A stretch of 64,000 bases of DNA, taken from Desertibacillus haloalkaliphilus (GTDB lineage Bacteria > Bacillota > Bacilli > Bacillales > KJ1-10-99). The first letter of the stretch is position 1, and each line of letters begins with the position of its first letter. The stretch spans positions 1 through 64,000 of the forward strand of contig NZ_JAHPIV010000012.1 in the NCBI RefSeq assembly GCF_019039105.1. The letters run 5' to 3'. A program made the translations under genes and the position numbers. The notes under the pieces are model-generated. The model did no database searches. It saw only the letters and a list, made by a program, of their open reading frames with translations, and was not told the origin of the DNA. Positions 17,823 to 26,780 of the stretch are shown piece by piece.

Positions 17823-18428
17823 ATGGTATTAAAGAAACAGACAGTTTGGTTATTAACAATGCTTAGTTTAATTATTGTCTTATCAGTATATTATATTACG
17901 GCACCAGGACAACCGAATGATCAATTTGCCATGCTTGAGGTTGACGAGGAAGAAGAAATGAATGTATTGGAAGAAGGCTTTGATTTTACCGATGAAGAGA
18001 TGGATGCGATTGTCAATATTGAAGAAGGTCCTGAAGGTGCGGAATCAGCAGATGACAGTGTTATTCAAGGGATTGCTGATGATGAGGTATTTACATCGAT
18101 TCGCCTAGAGCGTGAAGAAAGCCGTGAACGATTGAGTGAAGAATATACGAATATTGTCGCTTCTGATGATGTTTCAGCGGAACTAAAGAGTGAAGCGCTA
18201 GATAAGATTGATAGTTTACAAGTTCTCTCTCAACAAGAGTCAATGCTTGAAACGTTAATCCGGTCAAAAGGTTATGACGATGTTCTTGTGATTACTGAAG
18301 ATGAGCAAGTAAAAATTATTGTTAAAGCAGATGAATTATCATCTGAACAAGGAAATGAAATTATGATGATGGCTCGAGAGCAGTTAGGGGATAAAACAGT
18401 CGCTGTTGCACATCAACCTGCTGAGTAA
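17823..18428 (+). CDS. spoIIIAH: Stage III sporulation protein AH
   Basis: A 201-residue single-pass protein, last of the spoIIIA operon. After the membrane helix (residues 9-27) there is an acidic linker. A YscJ/FliF-like ring domain follows (about residues 95-200), the part that binds the LytM domain of forespore SpoIIQ. The spoIIQ gene is not in the window. A strong terminator follows. Confidence 0.95.
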   Translation: MVLKKQTVWLLTMLSLIIVLSVYYITAPGQPNDQFAMLEVDEEEEMNVLEEGFDFTDEEMDAIVNIEEGPEGAESADDSVIQGIADDEVFTSIRLEREESRERLSEEYTNIVASDDVSAELKSEALDKIDSLQVLSQQESMLETLIRSKGYDDVLVITEDEQVKIIVKADELSSEQGNEIMMMAREQLGDKTVAVAHQPAE

Positions 18429-18434
18429 GGTTTT

Positions 18435-18479
18435 AACTTTTAGGGATGCTATATCAGGCATCCCTAAAAGTTGTTTTTT
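18435..18479 (+). terminator. Terminator of the spoIIIA operon
   Basis: A perfect 15-bp stem, AACTTTTAGGGATGC (18435-18449) with its complement at 18458-18472, is followed by GTTTTTTT. Confidence 0.92.
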
Positions 18480-18667
18480 TCGGTTAACAGAGTGTTGCTG
18501 GTCATCTTCACATCTTTTTAGATGAAATACATTTCAGTTAGATCGAACCGTTCCTTGATCATGCATTCTATAAAAACGAATTGTTTTCCTTTTGCTTCCG
18601 ATTTGTAAGACGATCCCGTTTAACTTTTGGAAATTGTTATACTGACATGTAAAATTGAAGATAATAA

Positions 18668-18676
18668 TGGTATAAT
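18668..18676 (+). promoter_or_regulatory. Extended -10 promoter of the 119-residue acidic protein gene
   Basis: TGGTATAAT at 18668-18676 is a perfect extended -10, 63 bp before the gene; the -35 is weak. The rest of the 310-bp gap after spoIIIAH holds the terminator and AT-rich sequence. Confidence 0.6.
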
Positions 18677-18738
18677 ACGACACTGTGATCATATCAACAG
18701 GTAAGTGTCTTACAAATCCAAGTGAGGGAGAGATCATT

Positions 18739-19098
18739 ATGGAATGGAATGATTTAACAGAAGGTGCAAAAGCCGTATTAGAACAAACACGAAATGTGAA
18801 AAACGATAACATTCAAATTGTTGAATTTGAAGTTGGCTTTGAGGAAGAGTTTGACCATGATGGCAACGATGCTTATAAAGTATCGATTCAAGAAGAAGAT
18901 TATCAAAGCTTAAAACGGTTTACAAAAGAAAATGAATACGGTGAAAAGTATCACATGGCTAGAAATAAAAATATCGTAAAGATTATTTTATTAGAGAATG
19001 GAAAAATTCCTGATAATCTATCTGAATACCCTGTCTTTAGACAATATAAAAATGATCAAACAACGAAAGATAACATTGAGAATGAGACAGAAGAATAA
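18739..19098 (+). CDS. Acidic hypothetical protein
   Basis: A 119-residue, strongly acidic soluble protein with no signal peptide, membrane helix or motif that I recognise. The C-terminal 15 residues are almost all polar. The ATG at 18739 follows GAGGGAGAG; the longer frame from 18685 lacks a ribosome site. It has its own promoter and terminator, so it is a real single-gene unit. In B. subtilis this interval holds accB, but the protein lacks the biotin motif (MKM) and is not AccB. I do not know its function. Confidence 0.75.
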   Translation: MEWNDLTEGAKAVLEQTRNVKNDNIQIVEFEVGFEEEFDHDGNDAYKVSIQEEDYQSLKRFTKENEYGEKYHMARNKNIVKIILLENGKIPDNLSEYPVFRQYKNDQTTKDNIENETEE

Positions 19099-19109
19099 GT
19101 GAAGCTGCT

Positions 19110-19146
19110 CCCTCCATCGTTTGCCTTTTTTAGTGGAGGGTTTTTG
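19110..19146 (+). terminator. Terminator of the acidic protein gene
   Basis: CCCTCCA (19110-19116) pairs with TGGAGGG (19134-19140), followed by TTTTTG. Confidence 0.8.
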
Positions 19147-19176
19147 TTTTCTTGAGGACTTGTTCATTCTATAATG

Positions 19177-19240
19177 TGGTATAATAAGCTCATGCTCTAT
19201 GTTTGGTATGCGAGCAGAGAGAACGGTGGATATGTCCACC
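19177..19240 (+). promoter_or_regulatory. Promoter and leader of accC
   Basis: TGGTATAAT (19177-19185) is a perfect extended -10. The transcript would have a leader of about 225 nt. In it, GGTGGA (19225-19230) and TCCACC (19235-19240) form a small perfect hairpin. No T-box or known riboswitch was recognised. The long leader may carry regulation, but nothing more can be said. Confidence 0.5.
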
Positions 19241-19416
19241 ATAGTTTTAATAGTCTGCAACCTACAATCAGCATGGCAAAAGCCTAGAAAACATACATCT
19301 TAAGCAGGAACTGAAATCAAACATACAGAACTTCTTTAAGGGAAGAACTTTTAGTTTACATACGTTTAGTAATGATCGACAGGAGTTCGTTCGATCAGGA
19401 TAGGAGCGTTGCTATT

Positions 19417-20766
19417 ATGATAAAAAAACTATTGATTGCAAATCGTGGAGAAATAGCTGTCCGTATTATTCGCGCTTGTCGTGAGTTAGGGATTGAAACG
19501 GTAGCCGTATATTCAGAGGCAGATAGGGAATCACTCCACGTTCGTCTGGCTGATGAAGCCTACTGCATTGGACCAACACCTTCAAGTGAGAGTTATTTAA
19601 ACTTCACAAACATTATGAGTATTGCAACCCTAACCGAATCAGACGCCATTCATCCAGGCTATGGTTTTTTAGCAGAAAACGCCGATTTTGCGGAAATTTG
19701 TGCTGCTTGTAATGTGACGTTTGTTGGTCCTAGTCCAGACGCGATTAATCGTATGGGCACAAAAGATGTTGCAAGAGAAACCATGAAAAATGCGGGTGTA
19801 CCGATTGTCCCTGGTTCCGATGGGATTGTCAAAGATACGGACGACGCCGTTGCTGTTGCAAAAGAAATTGGGTATCCTGTGATTATCAAAGCGACTGCCG
19901 GTGGCGGCGGAAAAGGGATTCGTGTTGCTCGTAACGAAACAGAGCTTATCAAAGGAATCTCTATCACACAGCAAGAAGCTGCAACAGCTTTTGGGAATCC
20001 AGGCGTTTATTTAGAGAAATATATTGAAGACTTTCGTCATGTTGAGATCCAAGTATTAGCTGATAATAATGGACATGTGATTCATTTAGGCGAACGTGAC
20101 TGCAGTATTCAACGACGTTTGCAGAAGTTACTTGAAGAAACACCGTCACCAGCCATTGATGAAGATAAGCGTGCAGAAATGGGGAAAGCGGCTACAGCTG
20201 CAGCGGCCGCAGTGAACTACTCAGGTGCAGGTACGGTTGAATTTATTTTTGATCATAATGATGGTAATTTTTACTTTATGGAAATGAATACAAGAATTCA
20301 AGTCGAGCATCCTGTAACGGAGATGGTTACTGGTGTCGATCTAATAAAAGAACAAATTCGAATCGCTTCAGGTGAACCGTTAAGCTTTTCTCAAGAAGAT
20401 ATTCAGTTCCAAGGTTGGTCGATTGAGTGTCGAATTAATGCCGAAAACCCTGATAAAAACTTCATGCCTTCACCAGGAAAAATTACTTCATACTTACCGC
20501 CGGGAGGGTTAGGTGTCCGCGTTGATTCGGCTGCATACCCTGGCTACACGATTTCACCATTTTATGATTCAATGATCGCAAAAGTGATTACGTATGGTGC
20601 AACGAGAAAAGAGGCCGTTTCACGAATGAAGCGGGCGTTAAAAGAATTTGAAATTGAAGGGATTGAGACAACAATTCCGTTTCATTTACGTTTGCTAGAA
20701 CATGAGCAATTCTTGAGCGGTGATTTTAATACAAAGTTCTTAGAAATTTATGATCTTAAGGCGTAA
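19417..20766 (+). CDS. accC: Acetyl-CoA carboxylase biotin carboxylase subunit
   Basis: A 449-residue ATP-grasp enzyme that carboxylates the biotin carried by AccB, the first half-reaction of fatty acid synthesis. The glycine-rich ATP loop [10 protein letters not shown] is near residue 163. The catalytic stretch [17 protein letters not shown] lies near residues 286-302, with [16 protein letters not shown] near 227. The ATG at 19417 starts at the conserved [17 protein letters not shown]; the longer frame from 19372 is not supported. Unlike B. subtilis, no accB precedes it, so the biotin carrier must be encoded elsewhere. It is followed by yqhY. Confidence 0.95.
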   Translation: MIKKLLIANRGEIAVRIIRACRELGIETVAVYSEADRESLHVRLADEAYCIGPTPSSESYLNFTNIMSIATLTESDAIHPGYGFLAENADFAEICAACNVTFVGPSPDAINRMGTKDVARETMKNAGVPIVPGSDGIVKDTDDAVAVAKEIGYPVIIKATAGGGGKGIRVARNETELIKGISITQQEAATAFGNPGVYLEKYIEDFRHVEIQVLADNNGHVIHLGERDCSIQRRLQKLLEETPSPAIDEDKRAEMGKAATAAAAAVNYSGAGTVEFIFDHNDGNFYFMEMNTRIQVEHPVTEMVTGVDLIKEQIRIASGEPLSFSQEDIQFQGWSIECRINAENPDKNFMPSPGKITSYLPPGGLGVRVDSAAYPGYTISPFYDSMIAKVITYGATRKEAVSRMKRALKEFEIEGIETTIPFHLRLLEHEQFLSGDFNTKFLEIYDLKA

Positions 20767-20810
20767 AACGTTGAGTCACTCGTGTAAAGTATATTTGGAG
20801 GTGTTGCATA

Positions 20811-21215
20811 ATGAATGAGAACCAAATGTTAGATTTAGATGAACAAAAAAATGAATTAGGGAAAGTCGAAATCTCACCTGAAGTGATCGAGGTAATTGCT
20901 GGCATTGCTGCCTCAGAAGTTGATGGTGTTGCAACCATGCGTGGGAACTTTGCTAGTGGTGTTGTTGAGCGACTAGGTAAGAAGAATCATGGTAAAGGTG
21001 TTAAAGTTGATTTGACTGAGGAAGGTATTATCGTCGATGTGTCAGTCGTTATGATTTATGGGGTTGCGATTCCGAAAGTAGCTGAACAAATCCAATCAAA
21101 CATTAAGCAAACATTACAAACGATGACAGCGATCGATCTTAACGCTGTTAACGTCCATGTTGTCGGTGTACAGTTTGAACAGGCTCAAGAGGAAGAGAGC
21201 CTTGAAGAACAATAA
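20811..21215 (+). CDS. yqhY: Asp23/Gls24 family protein YqhY
   Basis: A 134-residue soluble Asp23/Gls24-family protein. The core (residues 18-110) has the family hallmarks GKVEISPEVIEVIAGIAASEVDGV and VAEQIQSNIKQTLQTMT. In B. subtilis yqhY is co-transcribed with accB and accC, and its loss is linked to unbalanced acetyl-CoA carboxylase activity. Here it still follows accC by 44 bases although accB is gone. The start ATG at 20811 follows GGAGGTG. Confidence 0.92.
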   Translation: MNENQMLDLDEQKNELGKVEISPEVIEVIAGIAASEVDGVATMRGNFASGVVERLGKKNHGKGVKVDLTEEGIIVDVSVVMIYGVAIPKVAEQIQSNIKQTLQTMTAIDLNAVNVHVVGVQFEQAQEEESLEEQ

Positions 21216-21228
21216 GTTGCTGTGATAA

Positions 21229-21261
21229 GTCGCCATGCCTTTTGCATGGGCGGCTTTTTTT
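21229..21261 (+). terminator. Terminator of accC-yqhY
   Basis: A stem with one bulge (CGCCATGC/GCATGGGCGG, 21229-21254) is followed by seven T. Confidence 0.85.
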
Positions 21262-21317
21262 GTGAAGCAGGGAACCCTTCAAGAGAGTACTGGAAAGGGT
21301 GGGTAATCAGTGAAAGG

Positions 21318-21335
21318 GCTTACTCGCATCGCCTT
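21318..21335. repeat. Fragment of a dispersed repeat
   Basis: GCTTACTCGCATCGCCTT matches 17 of 18 bases of the conserved end of the repeat units at 60284-60349 and 60404-60469. Only this end is clearly preserved, so it looks like a decayed copy. The rest of the 379-bp yqhY-nusB gap is the terminator, a nusB promoter and unassigned sequence. Confidence 0.55.
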
Positions 21336-21534
21336 CCATTAAAGATTAAGAGATCCCCTGAAGTAAGAGAAGTTTTTCCTTGAGATGTAGGATTTGTGGA
21401 TCCTCTTTGCAATCCACTTCAGAGAAAAATATAATGTTTATATTAGGATCACTTTAAAATGAGTAAATCATGGCTAAAATAAAAAAAGATCACAATATAA
21501 ATGTTAACGAGGTTCTGTATTCATGCCTCTGGTT

Positions 21535-21556
21535 ATGCTATGATCTAACATAGCAT
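21535..21556 (+). promoter_or_regulatory. nusB promoter with overlapping inverted repeat
   Basis: TGCTATGAT (21536-21544) is an extended -10. It lies inside a perfect inverted repeat ATGCTATG/CATAGCAT (21535-21542/21549-21556), which could be an operator or a hairpin at the RNA start. The -35 is not clear. Confidence 0.4.
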
Positions 21557-21594
21557 CAGTAGAATGAAAACATTCGTTTTAAAGGAGTAATAGG

Positions 21595-21990
21595 ATGAAG
21601 AGAAGATTAGCAAGGCAAAAAGCAGTACAATCACTTTTTCAAATTGATGTAAGTGATACAGATTGGCAGGAAGCGATCGAAAATACGCTTGAAGACAATG
21701 AAGAGCAAGACGCGTTTATTACAGAGCTAGTCAGAGGGACACTTGCTCATCAAAAAGAAATTGATCAAATAATTACCGATCACCTCGAGAACTGGACACT
21801 TGAACGAGTAGGGAATGTCGATCGAGCGATTATGCGGATGGCGATCTATGAAATGAAGTATATCGAGGATATACCGATGAATGTCTCTTTAAATGAAGCG
21901 ATTGAACAAGCAAAGGCCTTTGGCGGAGAAGAGTCAGGCCGATTTGTAAATGGTGTTCTATCAAAAGTAGCTAAAGCTCATAAAGCATAA
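21595..21990 (+). CDS. nusB: Transcription antitermination factor NusB
   Basis: A 131-residue all-helical RNA-binding protein that works with NusE (S10) in ribosomal RNA antitermination. The N-terminal KRRLARQKAVQSLFQ and the C-terminal VNGVLSKVAK are family hallmarks. AAAGGAG lies ahead of the ATG at 21595. It is the first gene of a run (nusB, folD, xseA, xseB, ispA) in the same order as in B. subtilis. Confidence 0.96.
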   Translation: MKRRLARQKAVQSLFQIDVSDTDWQEAIENTLEDNEEQDAFITELVRGTLAHQKEIDQIITDHLENWTLERVGNVDRAIMRMAIYEMKYIEDIPMNVSLNEAIEQAKAFGGEESGRFVNGVLSKVAKAHKA

Positions 21991-22038
21991 AGCTTTTGAG
22001 ATTATAAATGTCATTATTTTAACAAGGGAGTGGGGAAA

Positions 22039-22890
22039 TTGACAGCAGAATTAATTAGTGGAAAAGAACTTGCGCAACAAAAACGTGAGGACATGAAAGC
22101 AGAGGTTGAACAGTTAGCAAGAACAGGAGCCGTTCCTGGGTTAGCTGTCATCTTAATAGGTGAGGATCCTGCGTCACAGTCTTATGTCAAAGCAAAAGAG
22201 AAAGCATGTAATAATATCGGTATCCATTCGGTTGTGCAGCGATTACCTGAGGCAACAACGGAGCAGGAGTTGCTAGCAGAAATTGACCGACTAAACGAAG
22301 ATGAGACCATTCACGGGATTCTTGTGCAGCTACCGTTACCCGATCATATTTCAGAAAAAGCAGTTATTGAAAGTATTTCTCCTGAAAAAGATGTAGATGG
22401 GTTTCATCCGATTAATATTGGCCGTATGATGATTGGTGAAGAAGGGTTTTTGCCTTGTACACCGTTCGGTATTGTGGAGATGATCAAGTCCAAAGGAATT
22501 GAAATCAGTGGAAAGCATGTGGTTGTTATTGGTCGAAGTAACATTGTTGGTAAACCAGTTGGGCAATTACTACTAAATGAACATGCGACAGTTACATATT
22601 GTCATTCTAGAACAAAAAATATGAAAGAACTTACGAAGCAAGCAGATATTTTAATTGTTGCTGTAGGTATAGCCAACTTTGTCGGATCTGATTATATCAA
22701 GGATGATGCGGTTGTTATTGATGTCGGTGTGAATCGCTTAGACAATGGGAAATTATGTGGAGACGTTAAGTTTGATGAAGCCAAGGAAGTAGCATCTTAT
22801 TTAACACCGGTACCTGGTGGGGTTGGCCCAATGACGATTACGATGCTACTTCATAATACGATTCAATCGTTTAAACGAACTCAAAAATAA
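22039..22890 (+). CDS. folD: Bifunctional methylene-THF dehydrogenase/cyclohydrolase FolD
   Basis: A 283-residue enzyme that converts 5,10-methylene-THF to 10-formyl-THF in two steps, supplying one-carbon units for purines. The catalytic lysine lies in YVKAKEKAC (near residue 53). PCTPFGI and [14 protein letters not shown] mark the NADP domain, and [10 protein letters not shown] is the C-terminal signature. The TTG at 22039 has AAGGGAG at good spacing and matches the B. subtilis N-terminus (MTA); the GTG at 22030 lies inside that ribosome site. Confidence 0.95.
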   Translation: MTAELISGKELAQQKREDMKAEVEQLARTGAVPGLAVILIGEDPASQSYVKAKEKACNNIGIHSVVQRLPEATTEQELLAEIDRLNEDETIHGILVQLPLPDHISEKAVIESISPEKDVDGFHPINIGRMMIGEEGFLPCTPFGIVEMIKSKGIEISGKHVVVIGRSNIVGKPVGQLLLNEHATVTYCHSRTKNMKELTKQADILIVAVGIANFVGSDYIKDDAVVIDVGVNRLDNGKLCGDVKFDEAKEVASYLTPVPGGVGPMTITMLLHNTIQSFKRTQK

Positions 22891-22902
22891 AGGAGCTTGG
22901 TC

Positions 22903-24249
22903 ATGGCCGTTGATCATTTTTTAACAGTTACTGAGATTACAAAGTATATCAAACGATCATTTGATCAGGATGAGCAGCTGCAAAATATTTGGATTCGTGG
23001 TGAACTATCGAACTTTAAGCGGCACAGTCGAGGGCATATGTATTTTACAGTAAAAGACGAGAATTCACGAATGCAGGCGGTTATGTTTGCAGGCAACAAT
23101 CGCTTTTTGAAATTCCAACCCGAAAATGGAATGAAAGTGTTGTTACGAGGTGATATTTCTGTCTATGAGCCGTATGGCCAATATCAATTTTACGCAAAAG
23201 AAATGCAGCCAGATGGCATTGGTAATTTATATTTAGCTTTTGAAAAATTAAAGGAGCAATTGTCACAAGAAGGGCTGTTTTCTGAACGTTATAAAAAGCC
23301 AATTCCTGCTGTGCCAATGGAAATTGCGATCGCCACATCACCAACAGGGGCGGCGATTCGAGATATAGTGACTACGCTAAAACGACGGTTTCCAATAGCG
23401 AATATCACGTTATTACCCGTTCTTGTTCAAGGGGAAGAGGCTGTCCCTTCAATTGCAAATGCCATTACCCAAGCAAATCTAGCGGGTAAGTTTGATCTGC
23501 TGATCGTTGGGCGCGGTGGTGGCTCAATTGAAGAACTGTGGGCTTTTAATGAAGAAGTTGTTGCTAGAGCGATCTTCGAGTCAAAACTTCCTGTGATCTC
23601 AGCGGTTGGACATGAAACGGACTTTACGATTGCGGACTTTGTTGCAGATTTACGTGCGGCAACGCCGACAGCAGCGGCTGAATTAGCCGTGCCCGATCTT
23701 TCCGAATTAAATGAACGCTTAAAAGGGCTTGAGGCAAGACTAACTCGCTCTGTGAAAGAGAGGTTTGCGTTAGCGAACCAGCGTCTTTACCATTTACAAA
23801 AGTCGTATGCCTTTCGCTATCCTGTCCAATTGGTCAAGCAAAAGGAGCAAGATCTTGATCGGTTAGTTGAACGACTATCACGTCAATCACACCGTGCGAT
23901 TGGTGAGCATCAACAGAAGTTAGCTCAATTGACAAAAGACTTGCAGCGAAACCATCCACTCGAACTTGTAAAACAAGCAAGTCAAAAACAAACAGAATTA
24001 GAAACGAATCTCCAACGTCTGATGAAGGATCGTTTGAAAGATCATAACAATACGTTCCAACAGCTTGTAGCGAAGCTAAATGTATTGAGCCCACTCCGTG
24101 TCATGGAGCGTGGTTATAGTTTAGCTTATACAGAAGATGGCACACTCGTTAAATCAACTGAACAAGTTGCTGTAGGAGAGTTCGTTGATGTTCGGTTGAA
24201 GGATGGAACGCTTGCTTGTGAGGTAAAACAGATCGAAGAAAAACAGTAA
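22903..24249 (+). CDS. xseA: Exodeoxyribonuclease VII large subunit
   Basis: A 448-residue subunit with an N-terminal OB fold (residues 1-100), the nuclease core, and a long coiled-coil C-terminal half (about residues 260-420). Catalytic-region motifs [23 protein letters not shown] and [28 protein letters not shown] are intact. The enzyme degrades single-stranded DNA. The ATG at 22903 follows AAAGGAG; a TTG at 22897 is less likely. It is followed by xseB and then the ispA-OLE-dxs genes. Confidence 0.95.
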   Translation: MAVDHFLTVTEITKYIKRSFDQDEQLQNIWIRGELSNFKRHSRGHMYFTVKDENSRMQAVMFAGNNRFLKFQPENGMKVLLRGDISVYEPYGQYQFYAKEMQPDGIGNLYLAFEKLKEQLSQEGLFSERYKKPIPAVPMEIAIATSPTGAAIRDIVTTLKRRFPIANITLLPVLVQGEEAVPSIANAITQANLAGKFDLLIVGRGGGSIEELWAFNEEVVARAIFESKLPVISAVGHETDFTIADFVADLRAATPTAAAELAVPDLSELNERLKGLEARLTRSVKERFALANQRLYHLQKSYAFRYPVQLVKQKEQDLDRLVERLSRQSHRAIGEHQQKLAQLTKDLQRNHPLELVKQASQKQTELETNLQRLMKDRLKDHNNTFQQLVAKLNVLSPLRVMERGYSLAYTEDGTLVKSTEQVAVGEFVDVRLKDGTLACEVKQIEEKQ

Positions 24250-24286
24250 CGGTACTGCTAAAATAAAAGAATAAAAAGGGTGTGGT

Positions 24287-24526
24287 ATGATGAGTGAACA
24301 AAAAGAAGTGCAAGTAACATTTGAGCAAGCGATTGAACAATTGGAGTCAGTTGTTGAAAAATTAGAACAAGGTGATGTACCACTAGAAGAAGCGATATCG
24401 ATGTTCCAAGAAGGCATGTCGTTATCAAAAATATGTCATGATAAACTTGCAAGCGTAGAAAAGCAAATGGACCAAATTTTAAATGAAGATGGTGAAATTG
24501 AAATAACGTCGTTTCAGGAGGAATAG
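24287..24526 (+). CDS. xseB: Exodeoxyribonuclease VII small subunit
   Basis: A 79-residue helical-hairpin protein that binds the XseA coiled coil. The conserved [20 protein letters not shown] is at residues 9-28 and [12 protein letters not shown] near 32-43. Either of two adjacent ATGs (24287, 24290) may be the start. It lies four bases before ispA. Confidence 0.94.
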   Translation: MMSEQKEVQVTFEQAIEQLESVVEKLEQGDVPLEEAISMFQEGMSLSKICHDKLASVEKQMDQILNEDGEIEITSFQEE

Positions 24527-24530
24527 TAAA

Positions 24531-25424
24531 GTGACTGAGCATAACTTAAAGTCCTTTTTAGTTGATAAGAAAAAACTCATCGATGATCTTTTGCCGCTTC
24601 AGATTGAACGATTGAAAGCTCCGGAAAATCTTAAAGAGTCAATGCTATACTCCCTAAATGCAGGGGGGAAAAGGATCCGTCCCGTTTTGTTATTAGCAAC
24701 TTTAAATGGATTTAATCATGGGGATGAACGTGGATTAGACGTTGCTTGTGCAATTGAGATGATTCATACGTATTCGCTTATTCATGATGATCTCCCAGCA
24801 ATGGATGATGATGATACACGAAGAGGGAAGCCAACAAACCATAAAGTGTATGGTGAGGCACTTGCGATATTAGCTGGAGATGCTTTACTCACATACAGCT
24901 TTGAAATGATTTCTTCCATTATGCACCCGCAAGTGACAGCGGAGATGAAGATGAAGCTTGTCCAACAGTTAGCACAAGCAACAGGACCAGAAGGTATGGT
25001 CGGGGGACAAACAGCGGATATGGATGGGGAAGATAAGGCGTTAACGGTAGAACAGCTAGAATATATACATAATCATAAGACAGGTGACTTACTAACATTT
25101 GCAGTAGTGGCAGGTGCGATTTTAGCTGAAGCTTCTGATAAAGATATCGAATATCTCAAAAAATTCGCTAACCAACTAGGTCTAGTTTTTCAGATTAAGG
25201 ATGATATCTTAGACATCGAAGGTGATGCGAAGACACTTGGTAAACCTGTTGGTAGCGATACAAGCAACCATAAAAGCACGTATCCGAGCTTGTTGACATT
25301 AGAAGGCGCGAAGCAAAAATTAAATGATCATACGAAACGTGCCAAAGAATATCTATCTAATGTAACAATGAATACGTCATTGTTAGAAGAAATCACTGAT
25401 TATATTGTGAGTCGAGATCATTAA
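24531..25424 (+). CDS. ispA: Farnesyl diphosphate synthase
   Basis: A 297-residue prenyltransferase joining isopentenyl diphosphate to dimethylallyl and geranyl diphosphate. The first aspartate-rich motif, DDLPAMDDDD, is near residues 83-92. The second (KDDILDIEGD) is near 224-233, and GGKRIRP near 45 binds isopentenyl diphosphate. The GTG start at 24531 follows AGGAGGAA. Its product feeds undecaprenyl phosphate and quinone synthesis. It and dxs, which makes the pathway precursor, flank the OLE RNA gene, as in other OLE-bearing genomes. Confidence 0.95.
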   Translation: MTEHNLKSFLVDKKKLIDDLLPLQIERLKAPENLKESMLYSLNAGGKRIRPVLLLATLNGFNHGDERGLDVACAIEMIHTYSLIHDDLPAMDDDDTRRGKPTNHKVYGEALAILAGDALLTYSFEMISSIMHPQVTAEMKMKLVQQLAQATGPEGMVGGQTADMDGEDKALTVEQLEYIHNHKTGDLLTFAVVAGAILAEASDKDIEYLKKFANQLGLVFQIKDDILDIEGDAKTLGKPVGSDTSNHKSTYPSLLTLEGAKQKLNDHTKRAKEYLSNVTMNTSLLEEITDYIVSRDH

Positions 25425-25474
25425 TGATACTCATCGCTCATCGAGGTGGTTGAAGTTACCACAATCGATTTTCG

Positions 25475-25504
25475 TTGAGTCTTTCCACTAACCCATGATA
25501 TAAT
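25475..25504 (+). promoter_or_regulatory. Promoter of OLE RNA
   Basis: TTGAGT (25475-25480) and a consensus TATAAT (25499-25504) are 18 bp apart, with an extended TGA before the -10. Transcription would start about 25511, just ahead of the terminal helix of OLE RNA. It lets the RNA and the downstream genes be made independently of ispA. Confidence 0.75.
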
Positions 25505-25515
25505 TTAGATTATAA

Positions 25516-26105
25516 TTGAGTGGTGCGGTATTCTAGTCAGTCCTCCATTCTTGAGGGCGGGCCTAAAAATCCGCCGAAGGGCACATCGATGAAGTTTCTG
25601 GTGTCGGCTTGAAGCGCCCAGCTTTGGGTCGATGCTGGGAGTAAGACAGTAGGGCGATCCACAAAGGCATGTGGGCGTTGACCCTCCTGTCGCGGAGGCC
25701 TCGTTTGATGACATGATGTTTCATGTTATCGTGAGGTATAAACCTGCCATGACAAACATAGGCAGTTTGTCAGCAGCGTAGCCTGCCTTGAGTGGAGTTG
25801 GAGGGGATTATGGGACCTTGGATTTCATTTGTCGGCCAACAAATGAGACTCATTGCCATATGAAATCTGCTCTGCAAAAGAGGATAAAAGAATGGGAAGG
25901 GGCTGCTGAGGAAAACTCCTAGACTGTTCGTAGAGACATTTAAAGAGGATTATAGTGTGGACTAAGTGGTAATCCAGTCTAGCGATTGGCGACAACGCTA
26001 AGGTGGAGGTAAAGGGAAACCGCCAGGGCGGCGACGCCTCGGTCTCTGCTTGGGAAAGCCTACTGGACCTAAGCCACAGTGTTTACTCTTTAAATGACCA
26101 CTCAA
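25516..26105 (+). ncRNA. ole: OLE RNA (ornate large extremophilic RNA)
   Basis: A roughly 590-nt, highly structured non-coding RNA between ispA and the gene for its membrane partner OapA. The ends close through a 9-bp helix, TTGAGTGGT (25516-25524) with ACCACTCAA (26097-26105). Inner helices that I can see include GGCGG/CCGCC (25556-25560/25571-25575) and a 10-bp stem at 25707-25716/25721-25730. Others are TGACAAAC/GTTTGTCA (25750-25757/25765-25772) and overlapping pairings at 25821-25828/25860-25867 and 25826-25832/25839-25845. No substantial open frame on the plus strand explains the region; a 69-codon frame on the other strand is incidental. Length, GC-rich structure and the ispA-OLE-oapA-dxs context match the class known from Bacillus halodurans, where OLE forms a membrane complex with OapA and affects tolerance of ethanol, cold and Mg stress. 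No terminator follows, so it may be co-transcribed with oapA and processed. Confidence 0.93.
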
Positions 26106-26159
26106 CCGTACATAACGAAACTAATTTGTAACATAAAGTTAGGGTGTCGATGAATATAA

Positions 26160-26765
26160 ATGAAACAATCTCTTTCAAAATCGATTAAATGGAGCCTAGG
26201 AATTGCCGTTATCACACTGGTGTTAGCGGCTATTTTTTCAATTGTCTCTACGTTTTTATTGAGTGGGGTAACTTGGGGAATTGGGATGTTAATCGTCCTA
26301 ATTATTGTTTTGACAGGTATCTTTTTTGATACCATTGGGGTTGCGGCAACAGCAGCCAATGAAGTTCCCTTCCATTCAATGGCAGCAGAGAAATTGCCAG
26401 GCGCCAAGCATGCGGTCTTAATTACACGTAATGCGGACCGATTTGCCAGCTTTTGTAACGATGTCATTGGTGACATTTCTGGTATTATTAGTGGGACGGC
26501 GTCTGCTTACGTGGTTCTTCAACTTGCTTTGCAAATGGGGTATCATGAGGGTTCGTTGCAACAATCAACGATCGCAGTTATTTTTACAAGCATTATTGCA
26601 GCGCTTACTGTTGGTGGGAAGTCAATTGGAAAAACATTAGCGATTCAATACTCGACACCGATCATATATCAAGTTGGTAGATTATTATTTCTATTAGAGG
26701 TAAAATTAAAGATAAATTTATTAAATCGAAACGTGAAAACCAAAAAAAATGGCAAAACAAAATGA
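26160..26765 (+). CDS. oapA: OLE-associated membrane protein OapA (DUF21-like)
   Basis: A 201-residue integral membrane protein with about four helices (starting near residues 11, 39, 117 and 141) and a strongly basic C-terminal tail rich in Lys and Asn. The middle segment FFDTIGVAATAANEVPFHSMA resembles the DUF21/CNNM domain of magnesium-transport-related proteins. The gene directly follows OLE RNA and precedes dxs, the position of OapA, which binds OLE and holds it at the membrane. The ATG at 26160 has only a distant AGGGTG (14 bases). A better-spaced ATG at 26150 in another frame opens a 12-codon frame that overlaps the start, so expression may be translationally modulated. OapB and OapC, the other known partners, are not in this window. 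Confidence 0.93.
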   Translation: MKQSLSKSIKWSLGIAVITLVLAAIFSIVSTFLLSGVTWGIGMLIVLIIVLTGIFFDTIGVAATAANEVPFHSMAAEKLPGAKHAVLITRNADRFASFCNDVIGDISGIISGTASAYVVLQLALQMGYHEGSLQQSTIAVIFTSIIAALTVGGKSIGKTLAIQYSTPIIYQVGRLLFLLEVKLKINLLNRNVKTKKNGKTK

Positions 26766-26780
26766 AAGTGAGGGTTTTTC

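Noticed and set aside
25505-25714. 69-codon frame on the minus strand inside OLE RNA
   Set aside because: It lies within a strongly structured RNA gene, lacks a ribosome site and has no recognisable features.
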